Counted from the first letter of the stretch, positions 19,065-27,783 are shown. The stretch is 64,000 bases of DNA from DATACN01 sp038215095 (GCA_038215095.1 JBBQRG010000003.1:1-64000), one strand, 5' to 3'. Notes: generated from the letters alone by a model not told the origin. A program made the numbers and translations.

Positions 19065-20714
19065 CTAGATGAAGATGATGTTGAGGATCACGACGAGGGC
19101 GAGTGCCCCGGCCGCCAGCACGATCGGGTTGCGCCACCAGATCTTGTCACTACCGGTCGCGACCTCGCGGTCGCTCTTCGGCGTGAGCGACCAGACCAGG
19201 CCGCGCAGCTCGTTATCCGGCCTGGGCTTGGTGAAGAGCGTGACCGCCACGGTGACGATCACGTCCGTGGTGAACGCGATGCCCGCGCCCCAGAAGTCAG
19301 CGGCGATCGGCGAGCCGAAGGAGATCGTGCCCTTTGAGTAGAGCAGGTGGGTCACGAAGGCTCCCAGGGTACCCGCGATCAGCCCGAAGAAGCCGCCCCA
19401 GGCGGTGGTGCGCTTCCAGAACATGCCCACGATGAAGGTCGCGAACAGCGGGGCGTTGAAGTACGAGAACAGCAGCTGCACGTAGTTCATGACGTTGGAG
19501 TAGCCCTTCGCGATGAAGGCCGTGCCGATCGAGATGGCGATGCCGGCCACCGTCGCGATGCGCCCGAAGCGCACGTAGTAGGCCGACGACTCGTTGCGCC
19601 GGAAGTAGCTCTGCCAGAGGTCGTAGGTCACGACCGTGTTGAAGGCGCTCACGTTGGCCGCGACGCCCGCCATGAAAGCGGCGATCAGGCCCGTGACCGC
19701 CAGGCCGAGCATCCCGTTCGGCAGGTACTTCGAGATGAGCAGCGGGATCGCGTTGTTGTACTGGAGCGCGTCGCTCTTGCCGCCCAGGCCCTTGACCGTC
19801 ACGAGCGCCACCAGACCGGGGATGATCGTGAGCGCCGGGATGAAGATCTTCGGGTAGGCGGCGATCAGCGGCGTGCGCCGGGCGGCCGAGAGGTTGCGCG
19901 CCGAGAGGGCGCGCTGGACCTCGGCGAAGTTGGTGGTCCAGTAGCCGAACGAAAGCACGAAGCCGAGCCCGAAGATCGTGGAGATGAAGTTGGCGCCGAG
20001 CGGGTTGTTCCCGCCGATGCCGAGGCCCTTCCACGCGTGCAGGCCGGGCTCGCCGAGCTTGGTGTCGCGCACCCGGTCGGCCAATCCCGACACGCCGCCC
20101 ACGGCATGCAGGGCGATCAGCACCAGCGGCACCAGCGCCGCGACGATCAGGAAGAACTGCAGCACCTCGTTGTAGATCGCCGAGGTCAGCCCGCCGAGCG
20201 TGATGTACACCAGCACGATCGCGGCGGCCACCAGGATCGCCACCGAGATCGACCAGCCCAGCATCAGCGAGAGCACCAGCCCGAGCGCGAACAGGTTCAC
20301 GCCGCTGATCAGGATCGTCGCCACGGCGAACGACATCGCGTTGAAGAAGTGGGTCTGGTCGTTGTAGCGCTTGCGCAGGTACTCGGGGACGCTGCGCACC
20401 TTCGACCCGTAGTAGAAGGGCATCATCACGATGCCCAGGAAGATCATGGCCGGGATGGCGCCGATCCAGTAGAAGTGCACCGTCGCGACGCCGTACTGCG
20501 CGCCGTTGGCCGCCATGCCGAGGATCTCCAGCGCGCCGAGGTTGGCGGCGATGAAGGCAAGGCCGGTGATCCAGGCCGGCAGCGAGCGGCCGGACAGGAA
20601 GAAGTCGACGTCCGTCTTGATCAGGCGCCGCGCGGCGACGCCGATTCCGATGACCACCGTGAAGTAGATGGCGATGATCAGGTAGTCGAGCGCGCTGGCG
20701 TCGATCCGGAGCAC
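19065..20714 (-). CDS. Sodium:solute symporter (SSS/SGLT family), probable sugar transporter
   Basis: 549 residues with about 13-14 hydrophobic segments, the SSS layout. Typical pieces are FFLSGRSLPAWITGLAFIAAN near the start, QRALSARNLSAARRTPLIAA, and GLIAAFMAGVAANVSAFNTV. Imports a solute with Na+ across the inner membrane. The start is GTG 20714 with AGGTGG upstream; no ATG gives a better N-terminus. Placed between a GH1 glycosidase and a small membrane gene on the same strand and near sugar kinases, a sugar or glycoside substrate is likely but not provable here. Confidence 0.88.
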   Translation of the reverse strand: MLRIDASALDYLIIAIYFTVVIGIGVAARRLIKTDVDFFLSGRSLPAWITGLAFIAANLGALEILGMAANGAQYGVATVHFYWIGAIPAMIFLGIVMMPFYYGSKVRSVPEYLRKRYNDQTHFFNAMSFAVATILISGVNLFALGLVLSLMLGWSISVAILVAAAIVLVYITLGGLTSAIYNEVLQFFLIVAALVPLVLIALHAVGGVSGLADRVRDTKLGEPGLHAWKGLGIGGNNPLGANFISTIFGLGFVLSFGYWTTNFAEVQRALSARNLSAARRTPLIAAYPKIFIPALTIIPGLVALVTVKGLGGKSDALQYNNAIPLLISKYLPNGMLGLAVTGLIAAFMAGVAANVSAFNTVVTYDLWQSYFRRNESSAYYVRFGRIATVAGIAISIGTAFIAKGYSNVMNYVQLLFSYFNAPLFATFIVGMFWKRTTAWGGFFGLIAGTLGAFVTHLLYSKGTISFGSPIAADFWGAGIAFTTDVIVTVAVTLFTKPRPDNELRGLVWSLTPKSDREVATGSDKIWWRNPIVLAAGALALVVILNIIFI

Positions 20715-20745
20715 TGGCCGCCACCTACCCCTTGTGCCGATGCGC

Positions 20746-21780
20746 CTAAACCGCTCGTAGCGCAGACAGCTCGTTGCTGCGCGCGACGCGGCCGAATGCC
20801 TCGGCCCTCGGCCTGACCACGCGGCGCAGGCCGCGGTCGCGTTCGATGCCCACGAGGCCGAAGGTGGGCCGGTACCCCTCAGCCCACTCGAAGTTGTCGA
20901 ACGACGACCAGTAGAGGTAGCCGCGCACGTCGATTCCCTCGTCGAGCGCACGCTTGACGGCCCCGAGATGCGACTCGAGGTAGTCCACACGCTTGGAGTC
21001 GTCGCCCGTGGCGATGCCGTTCTCGGTGACCACAAGCGCGCCGGGCGGCTCGCGCATGAGCGTGTAGTACTGCACGCCGGCGAACTCGCCCGGCAGGTCC
21101 TCGAGATAGGGCTCCACCATCTCCGCCGGGCGCGGGTCGCCCGCCTCGAAGGCGGGCAGCTGCAGGCAGATTCCGGCGCGCTCGAACAGCGGCGCCGCCA
21201 CGCGGTGTGCCTCGATCAGGGTGCGCGTGACCCGGCGCCACTCGCCCTCGTCGCTGTGCCCCGGCGGGTGCATCCCCTCGCGGTAGCCGAACAGCGCCAC
21301 GATCTGCGGCTCGTTGATCGTGCAGGTCCACGGCATCAGCCCGCCGAGCTCGCTCGCCACGCGCTCGCAGTAGCGCGCGAAGCGCTCCACGGCGTCGGCC
21401 GCCAGCCAGCCGCCGCGCTCGGCGAACCAGCGCGGATTGGTGAAGTGGTGCAGCGTCACGAAGGCCGTGAGGCCGTTCTCAGCCAGGCACTCGAGCACGC
21501 GGCGGTAGTGGCCGAGGGCCGCACTGCTCCACTCTCCGGAGGCCGGCTCGATGCGCGACCACTCGAGCGAGAGCCGATGGGCGTTCTGGCCGAGCCCCGC
21601 CAGCAGCTCGAAGTCCTCGCGATAGCGGTGGTACTGGTCGATGGCGTCGCCGGAGGGCTCGACGGCCGTGGAGCCGTCGGTGTGCTCCCAGGCCCACCAG
21701 TCGTTGTTCACGTTGCTGCCCTCGACCTGGTGGGCGGCCGTCGAGCTGCCCCAGAGGAAGCCTTCCGGGAAGTCGGCCAT
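20746..21780 (-). CDS. Compact GH1 family beta-glycosidase
   Basis: 344 residues, about 100 shorter than usual GH1 enzymes (about 450). The N-terminal signature FLWGSSTAAHQVEG, the acid/base Glu157 in TINEP, the nucleophile Glu253 in VTENG and the aglycone segment SSFDNFEWAEGYRPTFGLVG are all intact. Only 96 residues separate the two catalytic Glu, against roughly 180-200 normally, so the middle of the barrel, including substrate loops, is shortened in frame. Retaining hydrolysis of beta-glucosides is expected; the reduced barrel may alter specificity or activity. First gene of a group with the symporter. Confidence 0.88.
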   Translation of the reverse strand: MADFPEGFLWGSSTAAHQVEGSNVNNDWWAWEHTDGSTAVEPSGDAIDQYHRYREDFELLAGLGQNAHRLSLEWSRIEPASGEWSSAALGHYRRVLECLAENGLTAFVTLHHFTNPRWFAERGGWLAADAVERFARYCERVASELGGLMPWTCTINEPQIVALFGYREGMHPPGHSDEGEWRRVTRTLIEAHRVAAPLFERAGICLQLPAFEAGDPRPAEMVEPYLEDLPGEFAGVQYYTLMREPPGALVVTENGIATGDDSKRVDYLESHLGAVKRALDEGIDVRGYLYWSSFDNFEWAEGYRPTFGLVGIERDRGLRRVVRPRAEAFGRVARSNELSALRAV

Positions 21781-21805
21781 CGCCTATCTGATACAAGATT
21801 CGGCC

Positions 21806-21910
21806 GTGGACCGCCGACTGGCCCAGAAGAACCTCCGTACCGGCCTGGTGGCCGCCGCGATCATCCTGGTGGTGTTCGCCGCGGCGTTCCTGACGGGCTA
21901 CATCTACTGA
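21806..21910 (+). CDS. Small single-pass membrane protein of the oxidase cluster
   Basis: 34 residues from GTG 21806: a basic N-terminus (DRRLAQKNLRTG) then one hydrophobic helix ending at the C-terminus. Its TGA shares a base with the ATG of the subunit IV-like gene (TGATG), so the two are translationally coupled. A role as a small oxidase subunit or assembly factor is inferred from the coupling. Easily missed because of its size. Confidence 0.65.
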   Translation: MDRRLAQKNLRTGLVAAAIILVVFAAAFLTGYIY

Positions 21911-22149
21911 TGACCGGCGAGGCCCAGCCCGAGCGGCACGAGGACGTGCCGGAGCCCGGCGAGCCGGTGCACCTGCCCGAGCCCTCCTACCTGCCGGTGC
22001 TGATGGCGTTCGCCATCACGGTCGTCGTCGTGGGCGTCGTCCTGAACTGGTTCATCGTGGGCATCGGCGTGGTGATCTTCCTCGTGGTGCTCGTGCGCTG
22101 GGTGCGCGCGGTGCGCAGGGAGATGGCGGACCTGCCGCTCGAGCACTGA
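21910..22149 (+). CDS. Cytochrome c oxidase subunit IV-like membrane protein
   Basis: 79 residues: an acidic, Pro-rich N-terminus with HLPEPSYLP, two hydrophobic segments (about 30-46 and 50-62) and a charged tail. The pattern resembles the small subunit IV proteins of actinobacterial aa3/caa3 oxidases. Coupled to the 34-residue gene before it and 1.1 kb upstream of coxB. Assignment is by size, topology and neighbourhood rather than a diagnostic motif. Confidence 0.6.
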   Translation: MTGEAQPERHEDVPEPGEPVHLPEPSYLPVLMAFAITVVVVGVVLNWFIVGIGVVIFLVVLVRWVRAVRREMADLPLEH

Positions 22150-22165
22150 GCGCTACGCTCGCTCC

Positions 22166-22372
22166 ATGGAGGAGGACCCCACCACCCAGGAGCTGCGCAT
22201 CGAGCAGCTCCGGCGCGAGGAGGGCGAGCGCGAGCGGGCGGAGGACGCGCCCACCGAGGACGCCACCGACCAGCACGAGGCCCGTGCCTCGAAGGCCGAG
22301 TACCTGCGCCAGAAGCTCGAGCAGCGCGCCGACGCGGAGCGCCGCGCCGGCAACGAGAACGACGAGGGCTAG
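22166..22372 (+). CDS. Small charged hypothetical protein
   Basis: 68 residues, nearly half Glu, Asp, Arg or Lys, with no hydrophobic core; predicted helical or coiled, e.g. EELRIEQLRREEGERER-like heptads. No family recognised. It begins 16 nt after the subunit IV-like gene and ends next to the convergent CBS gene, the two stops lying in GCTAGCTAGC. Confidence 0.55.
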   Translation: MEEDPTTQELRIEQLRREEGERERAEDAPTEDATDQHEARASKAEYLRQKLEQRADAERRAGNENDEG

Positions 22373-22792
22373 CTAGCCGGACACTTCGGCCGCGGGGCCG
22401 GGCATCTCGCTGGTGGCGCCATCGCTGACCCAGCAGCGCACGATGTCGCGCATCGAGATCACGCCCACCAGCTCGCCGCCGTCCACGATCACCAGGTGGC
22501 GGAAGCCGCCCCGAACCATCGCCTCGGCCGCCCGCTCGAGCGACCACTCGGGCGACGCGAACGTGAGCTTGGCGGAGAGGTGGTCCTCCACTTTCTCGCT
22601 GTCCGGGCTCTGGCCGGCGCCGACGGACTGCAGCAGGTCGCGCTCGGTCAGGATGCCGGGACCGGGCTGCTCCGGGTCGATCACGACTGCCGCGCCTACG
22701 TTTCGCTCTGCCATCGAGCTGGCCGCCTCGCGAAGGGAGTGGCCGGGGTTCACGGTCAGGACCACGCCGCTCATCGCGTCTTTTACGTGCAC
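22373..22792 (-). CDS. CBS-domain pair protein
   Basis: 139 residues holding two CBS motifs (about 1-60 and 68-125), with TERDLL and SMRDIV ends typical of each half. CBS pairs bind adenine nucleotides and report energy status. No fused enzyme domain. GTG start at 22792 with GGGAGG upstream. Divergent from the AraC regulator gene of the oxidase cluster; whether they share control is unknown. Confidence 0.88.
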   Translation of the reverse strand: MHVKDAMSGVVLTVNPGHSLREAASSMAERNVGAAVVIDPEQPGPGILTERDLLQSVGAGQSPDSEKVEDHLSAKLTFASPEWSLERAAEAMVRGGFRHLVIVDGGELVGVISMRDIVRCWVSDGATSEMPGPAAEVSG

Positions 22793-22874
22793 TCAGCCTC
22801 CCGTTCCTAGTGCGAATTGGCGCTTGACCCTATCGCAGGCATCCAATCGGGTGGAAGCCGCGTATGGATGGTTA

Positions 22875-23231
22875 GTGCGGGAGTCGACCATCGAGCGGCG
22901 CAGGGAGCTGTTTCACGAGGCAGCGGAGGTCGTGCAGCGCGAATATCGCGACGATCTCGGCCTCGACGACATCGCCCACCGCCTCGCCTCGTCGCGGCGC
23001 CAGCTGCAGCGAGCCTTCGCCGAGGCCGGCGAGACCACCTTCCGCTCCTACCTCCAGCGCGTGCGCATGGCGCGCGCCGCGGAGCTCCTGCGAGAGGGCG
23101 CCCTGCCCGTGCACCGGGTGGCCAGCGCCGTCGGCTATCGCCAGCCCGCCCAATTCGCCAAGGCCTTCCGGCGCCACCACGGACGCCCGCCCTCGGCCTT
23201 CCGCCAGGCATCACACACCCTGGCAGCCTGA
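22875..23231 (+). CDS. Short AraC-family regulator
   Basis: 118 residues from GTG 22875 (GGATGG upstream; GTG 22851 is an alternative). It is almost only the AraC DNA-binding domain: helix-turn-helix 1 around LGLDDIAHRLASSRRQLQRAF and helix-turn-helix 2 ending VGYRQPAQFAKAFRRHHG, a strong AraC signature. There is no effector-binding domain. It lies 40 nt upstream of coxB on the same strand, so it is a candidate regulator of the oxidase genes. Confidence 0.87.
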   Translation: MRESTIERRRELFHEAAEVVQREYRDDLGLDDIAHRLASSRRQLQRAFAEAGETTFRSYLQRVRMARAAELLREGALPVHRVASAVGYRQPAQFAKAFRRHHGRPPSAFRQASHTLAA

Positions 23232-23271
23232 CGCTCGCGCCCGTCGTCGGCGTTAAATAGACTCGCGCGCC

Positions 23272-24306
23272 GTGCGCAGGCACCCCCTGGCCCAGATGAT
23301 CGCCCTCGGCGTTTTTGCCGCCATCGTGGGCACCGCGATCGTGCTCCTGATGGACTGGTTCCCGACGGGGGCCGACACCGCCGCGCCGACGATCGACACG
23401 CTCTACGACGTCCTGCTCGTCTTCTCGGTGCCGATCTTCGTGCTCGTGATGTCGGTGGTGATCTACTCGGTCGTCAAGTTCCGGGCCCGCCCGGGCGACA
23501 TGGGCGACGGGGCGCCCATCCACGGCAATACGAGGCTCGAGGTGTTCTGGGTCACGGTGCCGTTCCTGATCGTGACCGGGCTCTCGGTGTACGGCTGGGT
23601 CGTCCTCAACGATATCGAGAAGAAGAAGCCGAACACGATGATCGTGAACGTGACCGCGCAGCAGTTCACCTGGCACTTCGACTATCCCGGCCAGAAGGTC
23701 ACCTCCGACCAGCTGATGCTGCCGAAGGACCGCCCGGTCGAGTTCCGGCTGCACAGCAAGGACGTGATCCACTCGTTCTGGGTGCCTGAGTTCCGCCTGA
23801 AGTCTGACATCGTGCCCGGGATGACCACGAAGATCCGCCTCACGCCCAACCGGGTCGGCTCGTGGAACGTGGTCTGCGCGGAGCTCTGCGGCCTCGGCCA
23901 CTCGACGATGCGCCAGCAGGTCACGGTCATGCCCAGCTCGGCCTTCCAGGCGTGGGTGCAGAAGAACGGCAAGGGTGGGCAGCAGGCAGCGGGCGGTGGG
24001 CAGGCAGGCGGCGCGGCCGCCGGCAAGTCCGCCTTCGCTTCGAATGGCTGTGCCGGGTGCCATACGTTCAAGGCCTCCAATGCCAGCGGGACCGTCGGTC
24101 CGAATCTCGATCAGCTCAAGGCCGTCGCGGCCAAGCGCGAGAAGGGCAAGAGTGCCGCGGCCTACGTCAAGCAGTCCATCGAGGACCCACGAGCCTTCAC
24201 GGTCAAGGGCTTCCCGAAGAACGTGATGCCCACGACCTTCAAGAAGGACATACCGCCTCAGCAACTCGACGCGCTCGTCCAGTACCTTCTGGGCGGAGGC
24301 AAGTGA
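23272..24306 (+). CDS. coxB: Cytochrome c oxidase subunit II with fused cytochrome c domain (caa3 type)
   Basis: 344 residues. Two transmembrane helices (about 8-28 and 46-70, a third hydrophobic stretch at 91-111), then the CuA domain with H167, C202, E204, C206, H210 and M213 (CAELCGLGHSTM). A Gly/Gln/Ala linker at 233-252 leads to a cytochrome c domain with CAGCH at 260-264 and a candidate axial Met319. Electrons pass from heme c to CuA to subunit I, facing outside the membrane. GTG start at 23272; its TGA overlaps the GTG of ctaD. Confidence 0.96.
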   Translation: MRRHPLAQMIALGVFAAIVGTAIVLLMDWFPTGADTAAPTIDTLYDVLLVFSVPIFVLVMSVVIYSVVKFRARPGDMGDGAPIHGNTRLEVFWVTVPFLIVTGLSVYGWVVLNDIEKKKPNTMIVNVTAQQFTWHFDYPGQKVTSDQLMLPKDRPVEFRLHSKDVIHSFWVPEFRLKSDIVPGMTTKIRLTPNRVGSWNVVCAELCGLGHSTMRQQVTVMPSSAFQAWVQKNGKGGQQAAGGGQAGGAAAGKSAFASNGCAGCHTFKASNASGTVGPNLDQLKAVAAKREKGKSAAAYVKQSIEDPRAFTVKGFPKNVMPTTFKKDIPPQQLDALVQYLLGGGK

Positions 24307-26219
24307 CCCTGGCAGCCAGACTCAGAGCCCCGGGCTGGTATCGCGCCGCCCTGTCCCAGCCGAGCGGCTTCGCGCTCGCCTTCGGGATCGTCACCCTGGC
24401 GCGGCTGGCCTACGGCTACGACCCGCTGATCGACTGGACCGCGATCGTCACGATCGCGATGGTCGCCCTGCCGCTCGGCTTCCTCGTCGGCATCGGCTGC
24501 TTCGACTACTGGTTCCGCTGGGCCTCAGGCGCGCCCACCATCCCCGAGGACCACTCGGGCCACGGCGCCCGCACCTGGAAGGACTACTTCCGGGTGAACA
24601 CCGATCACAAGGTGATCGGGATCCAGTACATCTGCACTACGTTCTTCTTCTTCATCGCCGGCGGCCTGATGGCAATGGTGATGCGTGCCGAGCTGGCGCA
24701 GCCCGGCACCCAGTTCGTCGACGCGAACACCTTCAACGGGCTGTTCTCGGTGCACGCGTCGCTGATGATCTTCCTGTTCATCATCCCGGTCTTCGCCGGC
24801 ATCGCGAACTACGTGATCCCGCTAATGATCGGGGCGCCGGACATGGCCTTCCCACGGCTGAACGCGCTCTCCTACTGGATGCTGCCGATGGCCGGCATCC
24901 TGATGCTGGCCAGCTTCTTCGCCCCCGGCGGCGCCTTCGCCACCGGCTGGACCGCCTACGCGCCGCTGTCCACGCAGACGCCGCTCGGCCAGACCTTCTT
25001 CACGGTCGCCGTGCAGTTCGCGGGCGCGTCGTCGATCGCTACGGCGCTCAACTTCCTGGTCACGATCATCACCATGCGCGCGCCGGGCATGACCTTCTGG
25101 CGCATGCCGCTCCTGGTGTGGGCCAACTTCACCACCTCCCTGCTCGTGGTGATCGCCACCCCGTTCATCGCAGGCTCGCAGTTCTTCGTCCTCTTCGACC
25201 GGGCGCTAGGCACTCACTTCTTCGACCCGGGGCACGGCGGCGACGTGATCATGTACCAGCACGTCTTCTGGTTCTACTCGCACCCGGCCGTCTACATCAT
25301 GATGCTGCCGGGCTTCGGGATCATCAGCGAGGTCATCTCGACGCACGCCCGCAAGCCGATCTTCGGCTACCGGATGATGGCGTTCTCGCTGGTGGCGATC
25401 GTGATCCTGGGCTTCACGGTCTGGGCCCACCACATGTTCGTGTCGGGCATGTTCTCCTGGCTGCGGGTGCCGATGATGATCACCACGATGCTGATCGCGG
25501 TGCCCACCGGCATCAAGATCTTCTCGTGGCTGGCCACGCTGTGGAGAGGCGTGATCCACCTGAGAACGCCGATGCTGTTCGCGCTCGGCTTCATCACGAT
25601 GTTCACGCTCGGCGGGATCAGCGGCATCATGCTCGCGGTCATCCCGTTCGACATCCACGTGTCGGACACGTACTTCGTGGTGGCCCACATCCACTACGTG
25701 CTGTTCGGCGGCAGCGTGTTCACGATCTTCGCCGGGATCTACCACTGGTTCCCGAAGATGACCGGCCGGATGTACAGCGAGGGCCTCGGCAAGCTGCACT
25801 TCTGGCTCTCGTTCGTGTTCTTCAACCTCACCTTCGGCCCGATGCACTTCGTGGGCATCGACGGCATGCCCAGGCGAGTGGCCGACTACGCCGAGAAGTT
25901 CGCCACGCTGAACCTCTTCATCAGCATCTCGAGCTTCATCTTCGGGCTCTCGTTCCTGATTTTCCTCTACAACATGATCGCCTCGTGGCGGTACGGGCCG
26001 CGCGCGGTGGGCAACCCGTGGCGCGCCCACTCGATCGAGTGGCAGGTGTCTTCGCCGCCGCCGACCTTCAACTTCGACGAGGTGCCCACGGTGGTGGGCG
26101 GCCCCTACGAGTACGGCGTGCCCGGCGCCGTGCACGCGGTGTTCAAGGAGAAGGCCGCGGCCGCATCGGCACAGCCCGCGCCGGCCGGCGGCGGCGGAGC
26201 GCCGCCTCCCAACGAATGA
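24303..26219 (+). CDS. ctaD: Cytochrome c oxidase subunit I, A2 type, N-terminally extended
   Basis: 638 residues. Heme a ligands H151 and H464, heme a3 ligand H462, CuB ligands H327, H376 and H377, cross-linking Tyr331. The K/D-path region reads FWFYSHPAVY, the YS motif in place of the Glu of GHPEVY, which marks A2-type heme-copper oxidases such as Thermus and Rhodothermus caa3. About 100 extra N-terminal residues add two hydrophobic segments (22-38 and 46-66). A C-terminal tail of about 60 residues ends in a Pro/Gly/Ala run. GTG start at 24303 overlaps coxB; GGAGG lies upstream. Confidence 0.96.
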   Translation: MTLAARLRAPGWYRAALSQPSGFALAFGIVTLARLAYGYDPLIDWTAIVTIAMVALPLGFLVGIGCFDYWFRWASGAPTIPEDHSGHGARTWKDYFRVNTDHKVIGIQYICTTFFFFIAGGLMAMVMRAELAQPGTQFVDANTFNGLFSVHASLMIFLFIIPVFAGIANYVIPLMIGAPDMAFPRLNALSYWMLPMAGILMLASFFAPGGAFATGWTAYAPLSTQTPLGQTFFTVAVQFAGASSIATALNFLVTIITMRAPGMTFWRMPLLVWANFTTSLLVVIATPFIAGSQFFVLFDRALGTHFFDPGHGGDVIMYQHVFWFYSHPAVYIMMLPGFGIISEVISTHARKPIFGYRMMAFSLVAIVILGFTVWAHHMFVSGMFSWLRVPMMITTMLIAVPTGIKIFSWLATLWRGVIHLRTPMLFALGFITMFTLGGISGIMLAVIPFDIHVSDTYFVVAHIHYVLFGGSVFTIFAGIYHWFPKMTGRMYSEGLGKLHFWLSFVFFNLTFGPMHFVGIDGMPRRVADYAEKFATLNLFISISSFIFGLSFLIFLYNMIASWRYGPRAVGNPWRAHSIEWQVSSPPPTFNFDEVPTVVGGPYEYGVPGAVHAVFKEKAAAASAQPAPAGGGGAPPPNE

Positions 26220-27040
26220 GCGACGCGGCTCCCAAGCGCATCCTCGTGGTGGCCAATGAGACCGTGGCCGGCAAGCCGCTGATCGACGCGGTGAAGAAGC
26301 GCGCCGACGAGGGTCCCGTCTCCGTGCACGTGATCTGCCCGCAGAACCAGCCCAAGCACGGCTACGTGATCTACGAGGAGCACACCCGCGACGCCGCCGA
26401 GAACCGCCTGGAGATGACGCTGGCGCTGCTGCGCGAGGTCGGCATCGAGGCCGACGGCGAGGTCATGGACCCCGACCCCTACGCGGCGATCATGGACGCG
26501 CTGGGCGAGGAGGACTACGACGAGATCATCCTCTCCACCCACCCCGAGACGCGCTCGGGCTGGATGCGCGAGAACCTTGTGGACCGCGTGTCACGCGCCA
26601 CGCGCCGCCCGGTCGAGCACGTGGTGGTGGACCTGGCCGAGGGCCACGAGGGAGCCAAGCGCACGCTCGTGGTGGCCAACCAGACGGTCGACTCGCGCGA
26701 CCTGATCGAGACGCTCAAGAAGAAGGGCGCCGAGGGCGAGCACCAGTTCTTCGTGATCCTGCCGCAGTCGGGCGCCGAGGACAACGACGAGGAGGCCGCC
26801 GAGCGGCTGGCCACCACGCTCACGGAGCTCCAGGAGGCCGGCATCGAGGCGATGGGCCAGGTCGTCCACCCGGACCCCTATACGGCCATCCAGAACGCGA
26901 TGCAGGACTACGGCGCCGACGACGTGCTCATCTCCACCTTCCCCGAGACCCGCTCGGGCTGGCTGCGCAACGACCTCGTCGAGCGGGTGCGCGCCGCCAC
27001 CAACCGCCCCGTCGAGCACATCGTGAGCGAGGAGGGCTAG
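26216..27040 (+). CDS. Tandem Usp-like domain protein within the oxidase operon
   Basis: 274 residues made of two homologous halves (about 8-138 and 147-274). Each starts with a VVAN(E/Q)TV strand and ends with a DPDPY/HPDPY stretch, an LST(H/F)PETRSGW segment and RPVEHIV/RPVEHVV. The fold looks like the universal stress protein alpha/beta type, but the G-x2-G-x9-G ATP motif is missing. Its ATG overlaps the ctaD stop (ATGA) and coxC follows directly at 27041, so it is made together with oxidase subunits. Function unknown; a regulator or assembly factor is a guess. Confidence 0.7.
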   Translation: MSDAAPKRILVVANETVAGKPLIDAVKKRADEGPVSVHVICPQNQPKHGYVIYEEHTRDAAENRLEMTLALLREVGIEADGEVMDPDPYAAIMDALGEEDYDEIILSTHPETRSGWMRENLVDRVSRATRRPVEHVVVDLAEGHEGAKRTLVVANQTVDSRDLIETLKKKGAEGEHQFFVILPQSGAEDNDEEAAERLATTLTELQEAGIEAMGQVVHPDPYTAIQNAMQDYGADDVLISTFPETRSGWLRNDLVERVRAATNRPVEHIVSEEG

Positions 27041-27676
27041 ATGGAATCCGCGTCCGTCTCGATCGCCGGCGACCTCAAGCACCAGCACGGCGACGACGCC
27101 CACGAGGAGCACCCGCCCGAGCCCAACGTCTCGTCCCGCATCGAGGCCCAGACGCTCGGCATGTACCTCTTCATCATCTCCGAGGTGATGCTCTTCGGAG
27201 CGTTCTTCACGGCCTACTTCTTCGTCCGGGTCGTGAACGGCGACCCGTGGCCTGCCTCCGGCGAAGAGATCCCCAAGGTGATCGCGGGCGTGAACACGGC
27301 GATCCTGATCTCCTCGAGCTTCACGATGCACTGGGCGCTCGAGGGCGCGCGCAACGAGAACCGCCGCGCGCTGCGGGTGGGGATGCTCACCACCTTCCTG
27401 CTGGGCCTGACCTTCCTCACCGTGCAGATCAACGAGTACGTGCACCTGGGCTTCGCCCCGCACGACAACGCGCAGGGCACGATCTTCTACTGCCTCACCG
27501 GCTTGCACGGCGCCCACGTGTTCGTGGGCCTGAACCTGCTCGCCTTCGCGACCGTCCGCGCCTTCCGCGGGCACTTCTCGGCGAAGGAGCACCGCGGCGT
27601 CGAGGTGCCGGGCATCTACTGGCACTTCGTCGATGTCATGTGGATCTTCGTGTATTCGACGATCTACCTCCTCTGA
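27041..27676 (+). CDS. ctaE: Cytochrome c oxidase subunit III
   Basis: 211 residues, starting at the ATG directly after the preceding stop. Five hydrophobic segments follow a soluble His/Glu-rich N-terminus, giving the short five-helix type of subunit III. The family segments TLGMYLFIISEVMLFG, TGLHGAHVFVGL and YWHFVDVMWIFVY are present. Subunit III stabilises the oxidase core. Its TGA shares a base with the ATG of a 35-residue membrane protein. Confidence 0.95.
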   Translation: MESASVSIAGDLKHQHGDDAHEEHPPEPNVSSRIEAQTLGMYLFIISEVMLFGAFFTAYFFVRVVNGDPWPASGEEIPKVIAGVNTAILISSSFTMHWALEGARNENRRALRVGMLTTFLLGLTFLTVQINEYVHLGFAPHDNAQGTIFYCLTGLHGAHVFVGLNLLAFATVRAFRGHFSAKEHRGVEVPGIYWHFVDVMWIFVYSTIYLL

Positions 27677-27783
27677 TGCTGAACCCGCTGCGGTCCGAGC
27701 GGGAGGCGTTCCGGTTCTTGCTCTACGTCGCCGTCGTCATGGCTGTGATCGTCGGGCTCGTGCTCGGCATTCGCGCGCTTTGA
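27676..27783 (+). CDS. Small single-pass membrane protein after subunit III
   Basis: 35 residues: a basic start (NPLRSEREAFR) and one hydrophobic helix to the C-terminus. It is coupled on both sides, TGATG with ctaE and TTGA with the phosphatase gene. Its topology mirrors the 34-residue protein at the other end of the cluster. Probably a small oxidase subunit or assembly protein; inferred from position. Confidence 0.65.
   Translation: MLNPLRSEREAFRFLLYVAVVMAVIVGLVLGIRAL

Noticed and set aside
23970..24025. GGGCAGC/GGCAGGC tandem repeats inside coxB
   Set aside because: They encode the Gly/Gln/Ala linker between the CuA and heme c domains, a normal low-complexity hinge.
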